A DNA stretch of 38,291 nucleotides, from assembly GCA_003640385.1 (NCBI GenBank), contig RCAB01000560.1:1-38291 (forward strand), in the 5' to 3' direction. Below the pieces are notes generated by a model. The model had not been told where the DNA came from. It worked only from the letters and a program-made list of their open reading frames with translations, and made no database searches. A program made the position numbers and the translations under genes. Positions 1 through 13,900 of this stretch are shown here, in pieces. The first letter of the stretch is position 1; every line of letters starts with the position of its first letter. The DNA comes from Setaria digitata (taxonomy: Eukaryota; Nematoda; Chromadorea; Rhabditida; Setariidae).

Positions 1-3000
1 AATAATAATAATAATAATAATAATTGCTTCTATACATAAATGACAAAAACATGAACATACAAGTTTCCGTCAATTTAATTTGACAAATGAAGCTTAGAAA
101 TTATATAATATCTCGTAAACACACACAACTTCAATCTCTGAATGTTAGTTCCCTTGAAAACGGACCAGTTTCGACCATGTGTTTAAATTTAAAAAAAAAA
201 AAAAATTCAGTTTCTTCTTGTAATAAAAAAAAAAGATGCAAACATAAAAATAAAAGATACAGTTGATCGTCTTATATAATGCAGAACAGTAAGTATAAGC
301 AGTGTGTCATGTGTTTTTCAAAGTTAGCTTTCTTTTGTTTACAAAAACAAAAGGATAGGCAGAACTGAAGAACTTATAAAAATGTATTCAATGTAATAAT
401 ACTGGAAAATAATGCTGCAACAAAAAAGGGAACCAGTTCTTGAAAATCAATTGAGATCAAATAAAGACTTGCCCGAAAAATACCGTCCGCCTGAAATAAT
501 ACCATAAATTACGATTCCTTATGACAAAGTAGTTGGCATATATTGGCAAAATTTAAACCCGAACTTTTCCGCCCATTAGTTGGAATTTTTGTGATATCAA
601 CATATCGCATGCAAGAAGTTGAATATCGCTAAAATTCATTTCATTCTATACTTTCCAAAATCAAAAAAAAAACATTACTTTTTATCAAATATATATACTC
701 TACTGATTATATTATAATGAACATATGCAAGTAACAGCAAAGATATCATCACTGAGATAATTTTGAAATGCAATTATATTTAAAAATAAAGAAAATAACG
801 GACAAAACAGAATTACGACATTCAAATAAATATTTATTAGTTAAAATCTTATGAAAACACTGCAAAATATGCATGAATGAATAACATCAAGAAAAAAAAA
901 CAAAATAAAATAAAATTAGCGAGCATAATAAATAAGCGAAGCTTAATCAAGTGAACATATAATTTAGGATTTGAAAGAAGAAAAAACTCCTCATCGTTTT
1001 CTCGACCTGTTTATTCTAACGAAAATGCATAGTTTTAATATAGTCAAACTTGTTTTCAGTAAGCCGCATAAGCCTTCCCCTTCCTTCAAACATTTTTCTT
1101 GCCCCCTCTTATGACACAAATTAACATATTAAAATGAAATTCAGAAAAATTTCGTTTCTGTTTACACCTGCTATTTTGCACTACAGCTTAATCGTATGTT
1201 TTTATGGGAGTTAAATTTTTACCAAAAATTTAAAGCAATAAAAATCTTTTATTTGGAAAGATTTGAAAATTATTTTGCCTTTAATGCATTCCCTCAAGCT
1301 ACCTAGCTAAAGCTTAGCATAAAGTTAGCATAAAGTTTCTTGTAAATTCGTGAAAAAATGAAATTTAAAAAAGAAAAAAAAACCCTTTTGCATGGAAAAC
1401 TTTATTCACAGACAGTACCTATCTATCCGTGAATAACATTTTCATTTCAAGATACTTACTATTCCAGTTCTGTACTAATAGTGCCTGATTCATAAAATTT
1501 ATAAAAGAGATGCTGCAAATTCTCCGTCTCGATAATAATATGTTATTGGGTTGGGAAACTGAAATGCACTAGATAACTTCGTTATTTTTTTTTTTTTCAT
1601 TTTTCACTTTATTACGAGTACTGGGTAAGAAAAGTAAGCATCGACAAAGCCATAACTGGATATTTTACCTAGTAAGGCTTTTTAATTGACTTTGAATCAC
1701 CTAAAAAATTAGCTAGATCATAGAATCAATCCCATTAACATCGGAACTATTTCAAGCATAATTCATTTAAGCGAAATTAAGAAATTAAACAGATCAGTAC
1801 CGCCTTTTCCATGATAATTACCATGGCAGCAAGATTCACTACATACCTTAAACGATACCATGACAACGATATCATAATTTTCTCCGCTTTTGAAGAGGTT
1901 TTACATATCTTAATCAAAAAGAAAAAACCATGAAATGAAGACCATATAACGAATATTTAGCTCATTGTATGACCTTCGTATATAGAGCAGAGATTAGATG
2001 AATTAAAACTTTTCCTAACGGATCATTTTTTCGTCTATTCCCATTTTCAGAATATTACATTTATAAGGAATATTCCACTCGAAAGTGATATTTATTTGTG
2101 GAAACCAATATAACATCTGACTTCGACTTTTCCAATCTGAGGTAATTCAGAGGCAAAAAAAGTGAAAGAGAAACTAACAATTTCCCAGTATCTTAAAATA
2201 CGAAAGATATCCTGTAATGAATTACAGCAGCAGTTTCAAAGTATGTCATTATTTCACTTGACGGTCACTGTTAATTCTATCTGGAAACTATCTTAAAATC
2301 CATTAAAAAAAAAACAGGTCGTTTGCAGTGATCTGAAGTAAAACGATTTATTTCCCGAACTCTCTCATTTTTCACAGCTAAATGAAATTTGCGAAAATGA
2401 TTTTTGAGAAATCTCAAAAGAAGTACTCATTATATTGAAAATTAATATGAACGTTAACAAAGCCAAATACCTGCCTGCTCGTTAAATAGGTGGAGGACGT
2501 CTGAGAGAAGGAAATGGTAACTTATCTGCAAAAATTCATACTTGTTTGAAGCAAATGAAAATTCAAAGAAAAAATCGGATAATTTACATTAAATTACTCT
2601 GTTAAAAGAATTTTTTTTAAGTTAAATGCCACGATCAGATCACGTTTGCTATAAAAATCCACGTAACAAAACAAAATTGCACGGAAGTCATTTCCAGTTT
2701 TAAAATATGTCAATCATTTTTAACAAAATGAACGTTTATAGCATAGAATTAAAAATGACAAATAATGAAACAGGTAAAACTGATCCGAAAATTTCGTAAC
2801 TAAGAAGATGAATGACCTCTCACCGTCATTACCAACCTTTGATCTTCTATACAATTTCTTCATCCATAAAATCCAAACACAATGATAAAATATTCAAACT
2901 AACTTGTCATTGAATGCTTTAAAATAACTACAACAGCATATTTCCAACCATTAACTGATCAAACATTATCCTTCTGATAACGAACCACTGGTCACTCAAT

Positions 3001-3200
3001 CAACTATAAATGGTATATTATCAATTACTGATCGACTCGTCATATGTCACCTTATACGATAATCTGAAAAAGAAACAAGTCTAATGATTGGTTCATTTTC
3101 AAACGACTTTCTCGAAAGAATATTAAACGTGATAACATGATGATAATCGCAATGACGGGTAATCTGAATCAGGCTTATTTCACGTCCTTTTAACACGTTC
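1..3200. other. AT-rich intergenic DNA, no gene seen
   Basis: Begins in an (AAT)n run. No long open frame. Two minus-strand splice-flanked stretches could be chance: 30 nt near 2470-2505 between TTCTCTCAG and GTATTT, and a short one near 1850-1915 ending at a GTATGT donor. Neither can be tied to a gene. Confidence 0.6.
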
Positions 3201-3849
3201 TTCAACATATGCAAAAAAGCAGTAGCACGTACAAAAGAACTAGTAGCTAAATAGGAAAAAAGCTATTTTTATACACGTAATCAATATTAGACTAAACATT
3301 TACATAAATATACAATGACCATATATGTACACGTAAATGTATGTACACGTGTATGAATACGTATGGCTAAGTTTTACGTGAACAAAAACGCAGACGCAAG
3401 TATATGCACTTAGTAGTATGAATACGCTTCCATCCGCATCTGCTGCAATTTGTATATTCAAAGAATCCCCAAAAAGAGCGCACACTAAAATACAAGCATA
3501 CACGTGACGGACGTCATTACGTATGATGTAGCAGAAAAACAAACATCGATACGCGCACATATAATATTGCATAACTCACATCGAACATGCACACATCAAC
3601 TGGCATACGCACGCACCGACACATGTATATTCAAATAGTGATAGGAACTGCTGTGTAATTGAATACTCATATACTCGAATACTCATATTCAAATACTTAA
3701 TTGTATTAAGGAAACGTGAAGAAAGACCCAGCAGAGCAACCAATCAGATTAGACAACCTTTTCCAACACACAACGCTCAATCGATACCCAATGAACAGAC
3801 GGACACAGAATGGGCGTGTCTGTACCTGGATGTATCTTCTGCATATCTG
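3201..3849. other. CA/TACGTG-rich intergenic DNA
   Basis: Rich in tacacgtgta-like words. A plus-strand stretch at 3716-3815 reads like protein (KKDPAEQPIRLDN) after a TATTAAG acceptor, but it runs straight into the minisatellite and cannot be assigned. Confidence 0.5.
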
Positions 3850-4220
3850 TCTGTGCATGTGTATGCCTCCTTATGTCTCTGTGTGTATGTCTGTGTATGT
3901 GTATGCCTGTGTATGTGTATGCCTGTGTATGTGTATGCCTGTGTATGTGTGTGCCTGTGTATGTGTGTGCCTGTGTATGTGTGTGCCTGTGTATGCGTGT
4001 GCCTGTGATGTGTATGCTTGTGTATGTGTATGCCTGTGTATGTGTGTGCCTGTGATGTGTATGCCTGTGTATGTGTATGCCTGTGTATGTGTATGCCTGT
4101 GTATGCGTGTGCCTGTGATGTGTATGCTTGTGTATGTGTATGCCTGTGTATGTGTGTGCCTGTGATGTGTATGCCTGTGTATGTGTATGCCTGTGTACGT
4201 GTATGTCTGTGTCCATGTAG
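3850..4220. repeat. 16-bp minisatellite with 110-bp higher-order repeat
   Basis: Tandem units of GCCTGTGTATGTGTAT (16 bp) with variants TGTGTGT and TGCGTGT, plus a shortened 15-bp form GCCTGTGATGTGTAT. A block of seven units (16+15+16+16+15+16+16 = 110 bp) starts at 3985 and recurs at 4095, giving a higher-order structure. Long open frames on both strands here (Cys/Val/Met-rich on plus, His/Thr-rich on minus) are by-products of the repeat. Confidence 0.95.
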
Positions 4221-4442
4221 GTGTGTATGTCGCTGTATATGGATGAAATTGATAATGATGAGGGGAAATTTTCTGACTTCAAAAAAACTGAAAACCTAAA
4301 ATTGAAAGTTCATTTAATTTTTTTAATTTCTAAATAAGTTTATTTTTATCGGGAACTGATAAAACATTTAGTTGATCAATTTTAAGATGTTAATAATTAA
4401 TTATCCATTAAATAGAGTTTTAATTCGATTTTATTTTCATAG

Positions 4443-4799
4443 GCAATGACATTTTCGGGAAATTCCGTTTCACGTCAAATTCTCAAATACATTGCACTGT
4501 TGTCCGGACATGTGGCACACAAATTGACGTGGCTGAAGTGATGCATCAGAATTAATTAATACACGTATCTCGGGTTCTGCTCGGATTTCACATGACTTGT
4601 ATAGAAGAATAAAACAAAATGACGTAACTCACGCAAACATCATCATGTCTTGCGTAACTTCTCTAAAAGGTGAAAGAAGAAATTATGACTGTATGACGAT
4701 GCAAAGAACATCCATCAACAGTCGTAGTGGAGATTCAAAATTCAGAAGATTCCTTTCACAAGGAAGAAAGAAATTTGAAAATTTTGGTCTGAAGTGATG
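4443..4799 (+). other. Protein-like stretch, possible last exon or decayed gene
   Basis: A segment richer in G and C than its surroundings begins after a good plus-strand acceptor (TTTTATTTTCATAG). One frame reads NDIFGKFRFTSNS up to a TAA at 4552. A different frame is open from 4537 to a TGA at 4794-4796 and includes RIKQNDVTHANIIMSC, SLKGERRNYD and SKFRRFLSQGRKKFENFG. The shift between frames would need an unseen intron, a -1/+2 indel, or decay. No domain is recognised, and no upstream exon can be linked with confidence; 3716-3815 is another short codon-like stretch on the same strand. It may be a pseudogene, a nematode-specific small gene or a chance ORF. Confidence 0.25.
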
Positions 4800-7700
4800 A
4801 TATGGCTTAAGTTAAGTTTGAATGTCGAATACTGCTGCACATTATAACGATCATTTTGAAAGCTGAACTGAGTAGAAGGAAAGAACCAATTATGTTAAGA
4901 GATGTGTTAATAACAGTGAATGAAAGGAAGAGTAGTAAAAATGATATTAAAAGGCAATAATGATTGTAATAATTGGGGATGACAATGATAATTTTGATGG
5001 CAACGATGGACGAATTGCTGAACTGATCATGGGGAAAGAATCAAAGGAAATGGCAAGATGGATTATGTCAAATTAGTTTTCGTGCTCACCGGAACACTTT
5101 ATTCTTCGAAATTCAGAAATCATTTCATCTTGTTCTAAATGGAATAACCAATATGAATTACTACTATTATTTGCTAATATTATTTACTAGTATTATTTAC
5201 TCTCATTATTTATTATTATTATTTATTATTATTTGTTATTATTATTATTTATTGTTATTGTTATTATTTATTAATATTATTTTATTTATTTTTGTTGGCA
5301 ATTTTTCAAATAATATTCCACTATATATTAAAAGATACTTAAAACGTTATCGAAATGAAATAAGAAATCATTTACTATTTTAATCATATTTCGCGAAAAT
5401 GAAATAACGATATGTGGTATTAGGTGGTGCATATCATGATTTCGATTAAACTTCAATATTAGCTTAGGAAACCTAAAAAATAAAATCTCATCACTCTAAC
5501 TAAATTATTTCTTTCGAGTGGCAAAAATATTTGATAAGATTTATCTTTTTTTTTTTTTCATCTTTAAACAGAAAGCACAAAAATTTTGTTAAGTGCTACA
5601 TTTTCAAATTATTTTAAGTGAAAATTCTTTAAATATAGCATTACCGGAGTAAGCTACTTAGTCTCTATTACGTTGTCAGCTGGTGAGTGGCATCACGAGG
5701 AAGTTTAGCTCATTTATCAGTTTATCAGTGATGTGTTCCGTTTGAATGAACAATCGTTGATGTTTGGTCCGTTTAGTGATCATTATCGGACAGTGTGTAT
5801 GATGTCAATTAAGTTTATTTCAAAATTACTGTCTCTCTTACATAAACAACAGTATTCCATTAATTGTGAGAAGTTGAAATGTTAAAAAAGTTTTCATGCA
5901 ATTTTCTGAAATTAGAATTTTTGTGTTTAAATGTGAAGAAATTTATTTCCATTCTTTAGTATTAAACATTTCAGAGTGCCTAGCTAATTTTGAAAATGCT
6001 GGATTAATAATAAGTAATATCACCATTGATCCATCTACCTAGTTACAGTAATTCTATTTCATTAATTACAAAGAATATTTCAAAATGAATGAAATGATTT
6101 AAGTTTCATAAAGAAAAAAAAAATTGAATTTTTCAAAAAAAAGAAAAAAAGTGGAAGAATTGAAAATTTGGCAAACATTTTTATTTAAAAAAAAAAAGAA
6201 AAGTAAGATTTATAAAACAAAACAAGGGAGAAGATAACTGGTAGGAAACAAAAAAGAGGAAAAATTATCTTTTGAACACGATGAAATTTTATTTTTTTTT
6301 TGTCATTTTTTTTTTTTTTTGTAATATATAATTAGAACTAAAGATAAAAAAAAAGGAAGATGAAAGCGTGAAGAAGTTTTTGTTGAAAACGAAAATGTAA
6401 TTAATTACCAATACTAACTGGAAAAACAGGAAAAATGCAATAAGAATAAGTAACAGTTCATACATTAAGGATAAGAAATTAGCTTCAGGAAAAAAACTTA
6501 TCTAATTTCTTCAACCATTTGATTGCAATGTGCTTTTTTCTTTTCTTTTTTTTTTTTTTTCTCTCTCGCTTTTTAAAAAAAAAAGTGAAAATTGATGAGA
6601 AGGATAAATTAAATTAAGACTGAAATGTAAAGCGGCAGCATTAAACTTCAAGGAAAAATAAGAAATGTTGTTGAAAATGAATGGGAAAATTTTTATTTTA
6701 ATTGAAAAGTAAAAGAATACGAGAAAAATTGGAATTGCTTTTTTTTTTCTTTTTCGAATTTATGATTTGCAGAAAGGAAAATTTAACAGCAAAGAGAATT
6801 TTCAAGGATGAAAGGAAAAAAAAGTTTTTTTAATAATAACATCTAAAATATTATTTCCATTCATCATTAATTGTTATTAGGATTGAAATCATTGATTATT
6901 ACTTTTTTATAATTATAATTCCCATTGATTTAATGTTTAAAACGGGATTTTTTCTGATCCGAGAAAAAATTTGTCAAGAGTAGAGGTATTGTATGGAAAT
7001 TTATATACTAATTTTGATTACTAAAAGCTGATTTAATTCACAATTTAAGCTTAATTATCGGAAATCTAATTCAATATTTTAAAAAGACGAGGGAATAGAA
7101 TTTGTAAATTTCAAAAATGTAAGTAAAAGGAAAAATGAAGTAAACTGAAACAAATACCATTTTTGTGACAGAATTCATAAGCATCTTCGACGAATTTTGC
7201 CATATTGAAATTCGTTTTTTAAAAATAAATTTAATTAATTAAGAAAAACTGATGAAGTGTGTCAAACTGTACATGGATGTTATAAAACTTTTCTTTCATT
7301 TCCCTGTTTAGTTTTTAATAGGTAATTAAAATTTTGATTTAACTAATTTGCTTTTCTTTAGGAGCTTTGAAAGCAAAATGAGTTATTTGTTAACTAGGAA
7401 GTTGCGATATTAATCATATTAATAAAGTAATCAATATACCATTGCAAACTTCATGAAAGTACTCACTAATTAGATAGAGAGAATTTTAATTAGATGCATC
7501 TTTTTATTTACTCGTGACACAAAAGTTTTTGAAAGTAAAGCACAAAATATATGCAAAAGGATAGAAATCGGAATTATTATACAAAAAAATTATTAATTTA
7601 CAAAATGAATTACAATTTGCCAAAGAGGTATGTAAAATTTAATTAAATATAACTGAAAACATATTAGGTATACAAGTAATCCAAAAATTTTCTGTGCAAT

Positions 7701-9939
7701 AAAATTAGTTTTCATGCAGAGAAAAATGTAATTCATATCATTTAACGAATATAAATTATGTAATATTAATGATTTTCATTATCTATATAATGTAATTATC
7801 TGACGATATATGCAAATTAATAATTATTTGTATTCAAATTTTTTACTTCTTATAAACAGAAATGTTTATTTAACACTACAAATTTTTAATATTCACACAT
7901 GGTCATTTCATTTTAACAATTATTTGGCGAATATAAGTTATAGGAATATATTAATAATTTTCATTATTTACATAATTCAAACGATTATATTAATGTAGTA
8001 CATGAATATAATAATATAATGATAATTTTTTTTTTTTTTTTTATTACTTCGTGTTTGCTTAATTTATGTTTTAATTTTACTCAAAAACTATTTTTACTCA
8101 AGAAGCTTTTTAATTGCTGATGCTTCCTTTGTGTGCTTATTTACAAACACACAATTTTACATTACTGAAACACTGCTGCTTATAATTAATTCTCAGGTAG
8201 CATAAATAACAGATGCATAAATTAAGCATTATTTAAGTGTAATAGAAAAAAGACAAAAGGAATTAGCATAAAGAAACAAATGTAGCAGACGGTATATCTT
8301 TCACTCCTTGTTTTGCCGGATTAAATTTATTTTCAGTTTGAGAAAGGAAAAGAAATGAATAAAAGTTTATTATTAAATTAGTGTTAATAACGAGCAAAAA
8401 TTTGCGTATAAATAAATATTTATTTACAATTACTTATAATTAATTTGTCAATTTGATGGTTATTTCATAGATTTGCACGAAATAATTTTCCGATTATGCT
8501 AATTAATAAATGCATGATTAGTTTTATTTATTCACTATTCACTTTTATTTAAAAAACAGGTAATAAATGACGCGCACAAATTTTGGCTTATTATAATTAT
8601 TGTCAATCGAGTTTGAAATAAATAACCGATTTTAATTAAAATTTTCGATTTTAGATAATATCTACTTATGGAAGCATTTATATATAATAATCCATTTTCT
8701 CTTAATTAACCAAATGGGAAAGTTTTAAATTTTTCATTGTGACATGAATGAATTAAATTAAATACTAAATTTTAATTTCTGTATTTTTATTTAAAAAAAA
8801 AACGAACGAAAAGAAAGGAAAATAAATATGCATTTTCATTTCTTATTCTTATCAATATCGATATCAGACGATATCAGTTAATGTCAACACAAAATTTCAA
8901 CAAAATCAGTGGTGCCATATATCATTGCTTACACCTCTGTAATGAGAATACGATTAATAATTTTGCTAGCAATATTCGAACCAATCATTTTATCATTTTC
9001 ATAAATTAACTTATCAATGGTAATCATTCATTTTCATCGAATCAACAGGCTTCCATTTAATGTGGATATGAGAATCGTATTTTCATTCAATCAGTGAATT
9101 GTTTTTTTTTTTTTTCCTTTTAAATTTTTGGGAAACATTTCAAAAAAAGAAAATTAAAAATTTTTTATTTTCTTTTCAGTTTGAACAGTATAAATTCATC
9201 ACACAAAGCATAGTATCAAATTTATCCTTTGTTCATCTTTTGGAACAATTGTTAAAAAAAAAAAAAAAACGCGACAGAAACAAGGAAGACTATTTTCTTT
9301 TTGTTAACAAAATAATCATTCCATCAAACGTTTATCACATTTATTTTATCAAATATATTAATTACATTATCACATAAATCATATCATATGATAGACATTT
9401 GCATTATACTTTACTTTTCATTGCTTCCTGAAAATAGAACAGGAGAACAGGAAAAGATAATAAAAAGAAAAAAAAAGGGAAATAATTGTCAAAATCATGC
9501 GGAACTTCTCCAGTGCGCTCACTGTACGGATAAAAACAAAAATAATTCACATCAATCTTTCCAAAATAATTCAGACCCAATGAGAATTGTAATTTCATCG
9601 TATTTTCCCTTTTGTTTTTTATCAACACATTTCTAATTAATAAATTCTTCTGTTTTCCATTAATGCATTTCTAATTAATGGTCAAACAAGAAAAAAAAGA
9701 AAAAAAAGAAATAAAGAAAGAGAAAGAAGAAAGAAAGACTGGAAGTAAAAAAGTCAAACGATAAATACATAATCTAATGCACACTGATGATATAAAAGGG
9801 GAAAAAAAAAATTGAGCAAAATTATTCAAATTATAATTTTTTTTTTTGTCGTTTAATTTTGTTAGAAATATTATTATTTTTTGTGCAAATCTAATATCTC
9901 TAAAATAATATCATTTCAATAAGAGGCACATGTAAGCGT
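4800..9939. other. AT-rich intergenic DNA, no gene seen
   Basis: Contains a TTA-rich microsatellite at about 5158-5290 and many poly-A and poly-T runs. The segment at 5640-5880 is a little richer in G and C and has an open stretch on plus, but no recognisable product. Nothing else supports a gene. Confidence 0.6.
5158..5290. repeat. TTA-rich microsatellite
   Basis: Imperfect TTA/TTATT units. The Tyr/Leu/Ile-rich frame through it is a repeat by-product. Confidence 0.8.
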
Positions 9940-10330
9940 AAATGCGTGACCTACAATAATACAGTTATAAGTATACGTATGAATTACGCTCAAATTAGTG
10001 ATAAAGTAATAAGTGAACGTGTAGCATACGTTCAAAACCAAATAATGCAATGATAAATGAGCATAACTTACGCCCAAAGTTAAGTGATAAAGTGATAAGC
10101 TTTTACCAAAGTTAAATGATAAAAATGTAAGATGCGCTCAAAACCAAGTGGTACAATAACAGGTGTGCGTATAACTTACGCTCAAAACTAAATGATAAGT
10201 GCGCGCATAACTTACGTTCAAATTAAATGGCACGTGACAAATATGTGGAACATATTCGAGAATAAAAATATGCAAGGATAATTGCGCGTGACTTACGTTT
10301 AAAACTAAATAGTATAATATAATGATTACA
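9940..10330. repeat. Degenerate ~40-bp tandem repeat downstream of AP-2
   Basis: Core AACTTACGCTCAAAAC followed by TAAATGATAA recurs with copies anchored at 9984, 10027, 10068, 10134, 10175, 10212 and 10293, with a partial copy near 10102. Spacings are about 32-43 bp, with one gap of double length. Copies have diverged substantially, so this is an old array. It begins about 640 bp beyond the AP-2 stop codon. Confidence 0.8.
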
Positions 10331-10967
10331 AAGATTGTCATCTCGTGATAACAATTAAGGCCATCTAAGTGCCATAAAATAATGATTAATTAATTCAAAA
10401 TCTAAATTAAACTTCGAAATAATTTGCCAGCAAGCAATCAAGTTCATGACAAATGGTAATTTTCAACACTATAAATAGAGTAATATTAACTTAACAGTAG
10501 CATATTTTTAGGTTAAATGAAAATCTGATAAAATTTTAATACTCTTAATAAATCAACAGGAATAGTGATTTGAAAAACTTTATAATTTGTACATACTGGT
10601 GATTAATCTTTTTCTTGAAAAAAAAAAGAAAAAAAAAAAAAAACGAAAAAAGGAAAGAAAGAAGAAAGAAAAATTTTGGTAAATTTGAAAAATTATATTG
10701 TTAATAATAGCAGATTAAAGGAAAAAGAAAACAGAAACCCGCGAGAATCATAATTAAAAGAAAAAAGATTAGAGGAAAAGATCGAAAAAAAAAAAATATT
10801 TTTTGTTTTTTAATTTCATCGCTTTTTATATTTGCTTTCTACCTTTTATAATTATTATGATAGCTTTGCTTTTTTTTTCAGTCGAAAGACAAAGGTATAA
10901 TTGCAAAATTATATTTAATTACAATTTTATCATTCAAAATGATATTTCCATTATTATTTTATGCAAA

Positions 10968-13900
10968 TTATTTCGTATCCAGCAATTTGACTGATTCATT
11001 TAACCAATTCATAATTGCATTAATTGCAGCTAGTACAGCAGGTGAGCCAAAGCCATGTGTTACCTGAAAATTAATTTAAATTTATGTATATGAAATTATG
11101 AATAGTGAAACAAAATGCAAAAAAAAAAGAAAGGAAATTTAAAAAATTTGTTATTATGGAATAAATGATATCATGATATTTAAAATATTTTGTGATAAAA
11201 TTTAGCCATAAATGAAAAAAATTTTATAACTAATTAGTTTTCCCTTAAAAAATAGAAAAGAAATAGTTAGAAAAATGTAAAAGTGAAAGCTAAGTTTAAT
11301 TTTAGTAATAATCATTAATAAAAATTAAATTTAAACAAAATTAAGGCAAACCAAATATTACATCAATCAACTTGTACAAATGAAAATGATAGCATGAATT
11401 TAAACTTTATTACTAATTATTGAGACGAAGCTAAATAACGTGTTCGAGTAAGTTTAACTTAATTTCACATAATTTAAGTGAAATTGTTCTATTGCAGTAA
11501 AGTCAGGAGAAATTAATTAATAAATAAGAATTAGGTGGGAAATTTTTTTTAAAGAATTTAAACTTTATTACTACGCAATTAGTTTAAATTATTTATTAAT
11601 TATTTTTTTTTTGTTATGGCTATTAATTTTTAGTCATAGCAAAAATAAAAATAAAAACTCGCCCACATAATTATGATTTAAATATTTTTAAAAGACAAGT
11701 AATAATTAAGCGATTGCGCTATGATTAGAAAAGGACAAATTCATAATTAAAATAAATTACCAAATATAATAAATGCAAAAAATCATTGATAAGTTGGAAA
11801 AAAAGAACGCGAAAAATGATTTTTGCCTCTTATTCAAATGTTTAATTCGCTTTTTAGTAGGAAATAAATTTTTTTTTTTTGAATTTAAGCGATTAAATTT
11901 AAAATTATCACAAATAATTAAAAATTATCACAAAAATTAGTTATCACAAATATTATGTGAAATTAAAATTGGAGAAAAAAATTATAATTTTTAAAAATTT
12001 ACAATGTATATCATAGCAAATTTAAAATTAGAAAAAATGAAGGAAAGAAAAGAAATAGAAAAAGCACAATGGCGAACGAAGAGGAAGAAAGGCAAAAAAA
12101 AAAATTTACTTATTTAAAAGAAAAACAAAAAATCAGGAAACCATTGAAAAATGTGTCAATCGACTTTGAACAATTGGCTCCAATATTGGCTGTGGCCTCG
12201 ATGAACATATTGGACTTCGATCATTGGCCAATAATTCTTTTAATTCTAGTAATGTTGCCTTTGTTGCTAATAACATGTTTTTTCGTCGCTGTATGTCCAA
12301 TGGTTCCATTGAACAATTCGTCCGAGTCAAATGTTCCGCTATTGCTCGAGCCGGAAATTCACTTTCACATACAGCATTAAAATCTTTTGCCAAATGCATT
12401 GCTTCAACTAAAAGGAAAAAAAAATGAAAAGAAAAAACAATTAAATTTCAAGCAATGGAAATTAATTCCAAAAATTATGGCTCAAATTAATTGGAAATTA
12501 ATTTGAAAAAATTTATGCCTAGAAAAATAATCAAAAATTATTATTATTTTTTTTGAAATCTATATTTAATGATATATTTATTAATTTATGGATATAAATA
12601 ATTCTTTCTTTTTTTAACAAATATTTTAATAAATTTATTGTTTTTATAATATTATAATTGTAATAATGTTAGCGCTGCATTAAAATGGATTATAAATTGC
12701 AAAAAGATTATGAATAATTTCCATGCATGAAAAATTTTCGCGAATATTTAAAACAAAATGAATCTTTTATTCTAGATGCAATTTTACACACTATCTTACT
12801 AGAAATTACAGTCTAGTTCTTGCTTATTCGACTAGCAACAAAAGCTAACATTCAACAAGTGCTGTAAGTGAATTAACGTTTGTAGCTTTTCGTCTTCCAG
12901 CTGGTAATTGTAAACCGACTCGTTTCAACTGATCTCGTAACGATTTTCCACCATCTTTAGATTTTGCTCTAAAAAATTTGTGGAGAGGATTGAGTGAGTC
13001 AATTGGTTATTTTTAATCCATCAAATGGCTTAATTAATTACTCGAAAATTTTCTAAATTAAAATTTTCAGTTTAATTTAATTAAGGTTAAATTAAAATTT
13101 ACACGATAAATGCATTAATGCTGTTTCGTAATTATTTTAGCATTCGTCAAAAATATCGCTGAAAATATCAAAGCGTAAATTGAAATTTTAAAAATCAAAA
13201 CAAGAAACAACATAATATCATTTATTTATTAAATGATTATCATAAAATGATTAATGGTTATTTTTGAACCAATTTAATAATTAAATTAATTCGGAAATAA
13301 TACAGTTCTTTTTTTTTTGATTTAATCGTTTAAAAATTGTAAAAAAGAGAGAGAGAGAGAGGGAGAAGAAGGAGAAGAAGAGAAAAAGAAAAGGAGCAAA
13401 GAGATAAAAAAAGAAAGAAATATAAAAGGGAATATAAGTTTTCATTTTAATTAGAAGATATGATAAAACAAAAGGAAAGTGTTTAATTAATTGGAAATAT
13501 TTTTTTCTTTTCCTTTCTCTATTACCTGCGAAGAATTCCTCCTAGAACGGATGCATTAAGACATTCGGGTGGTGAAAGTCGCCGATGAATTTCACCCACT
13601 GTTACTTTGTACTTCGCCGCACTACTCAGCAAACTTAGTCGACCTTCAAAAATTAATTAATTAATTAATCTCTCATATACTTTTTGCATGGACTATCAGG
13701 CAACACAAACTGTTATCTGTGGTTAAATTAATTTACAGTTTAAATGATTTTGATAAAATTCGTATTTACAGTAAAAGAAAAGTGATTAATTAATTTATAC
13801 TACTTGTACTTTTTTTTCGTAAGTCAAACAATAGCAAATATTGTCTAATTAAATACTAATTAATTTATCAATTAATCAATCTGCACTCCATTCACTGACA

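Noticed and set aside
3716..4299. Long open frames on both strands (Cys/Val/Met-rich and His/Thr-rich)
   Set aside because: They are produced by the 16-bp minisatellite; overlapping frames are open on both strands with purely periodic composition.
9388..9636. Open frames on both strands at 9.4-9.6 kb
   Set aside because: Both strands open over the same AT-rich bases; no acceptor, donor or family to choose either.
12069..12427. Plus-strand open frames at 12069-12380 and 12224-12427
   Set aside because: They are antisense to the AP-2 exon at 12407-12142, which is conserved on the minus strand.
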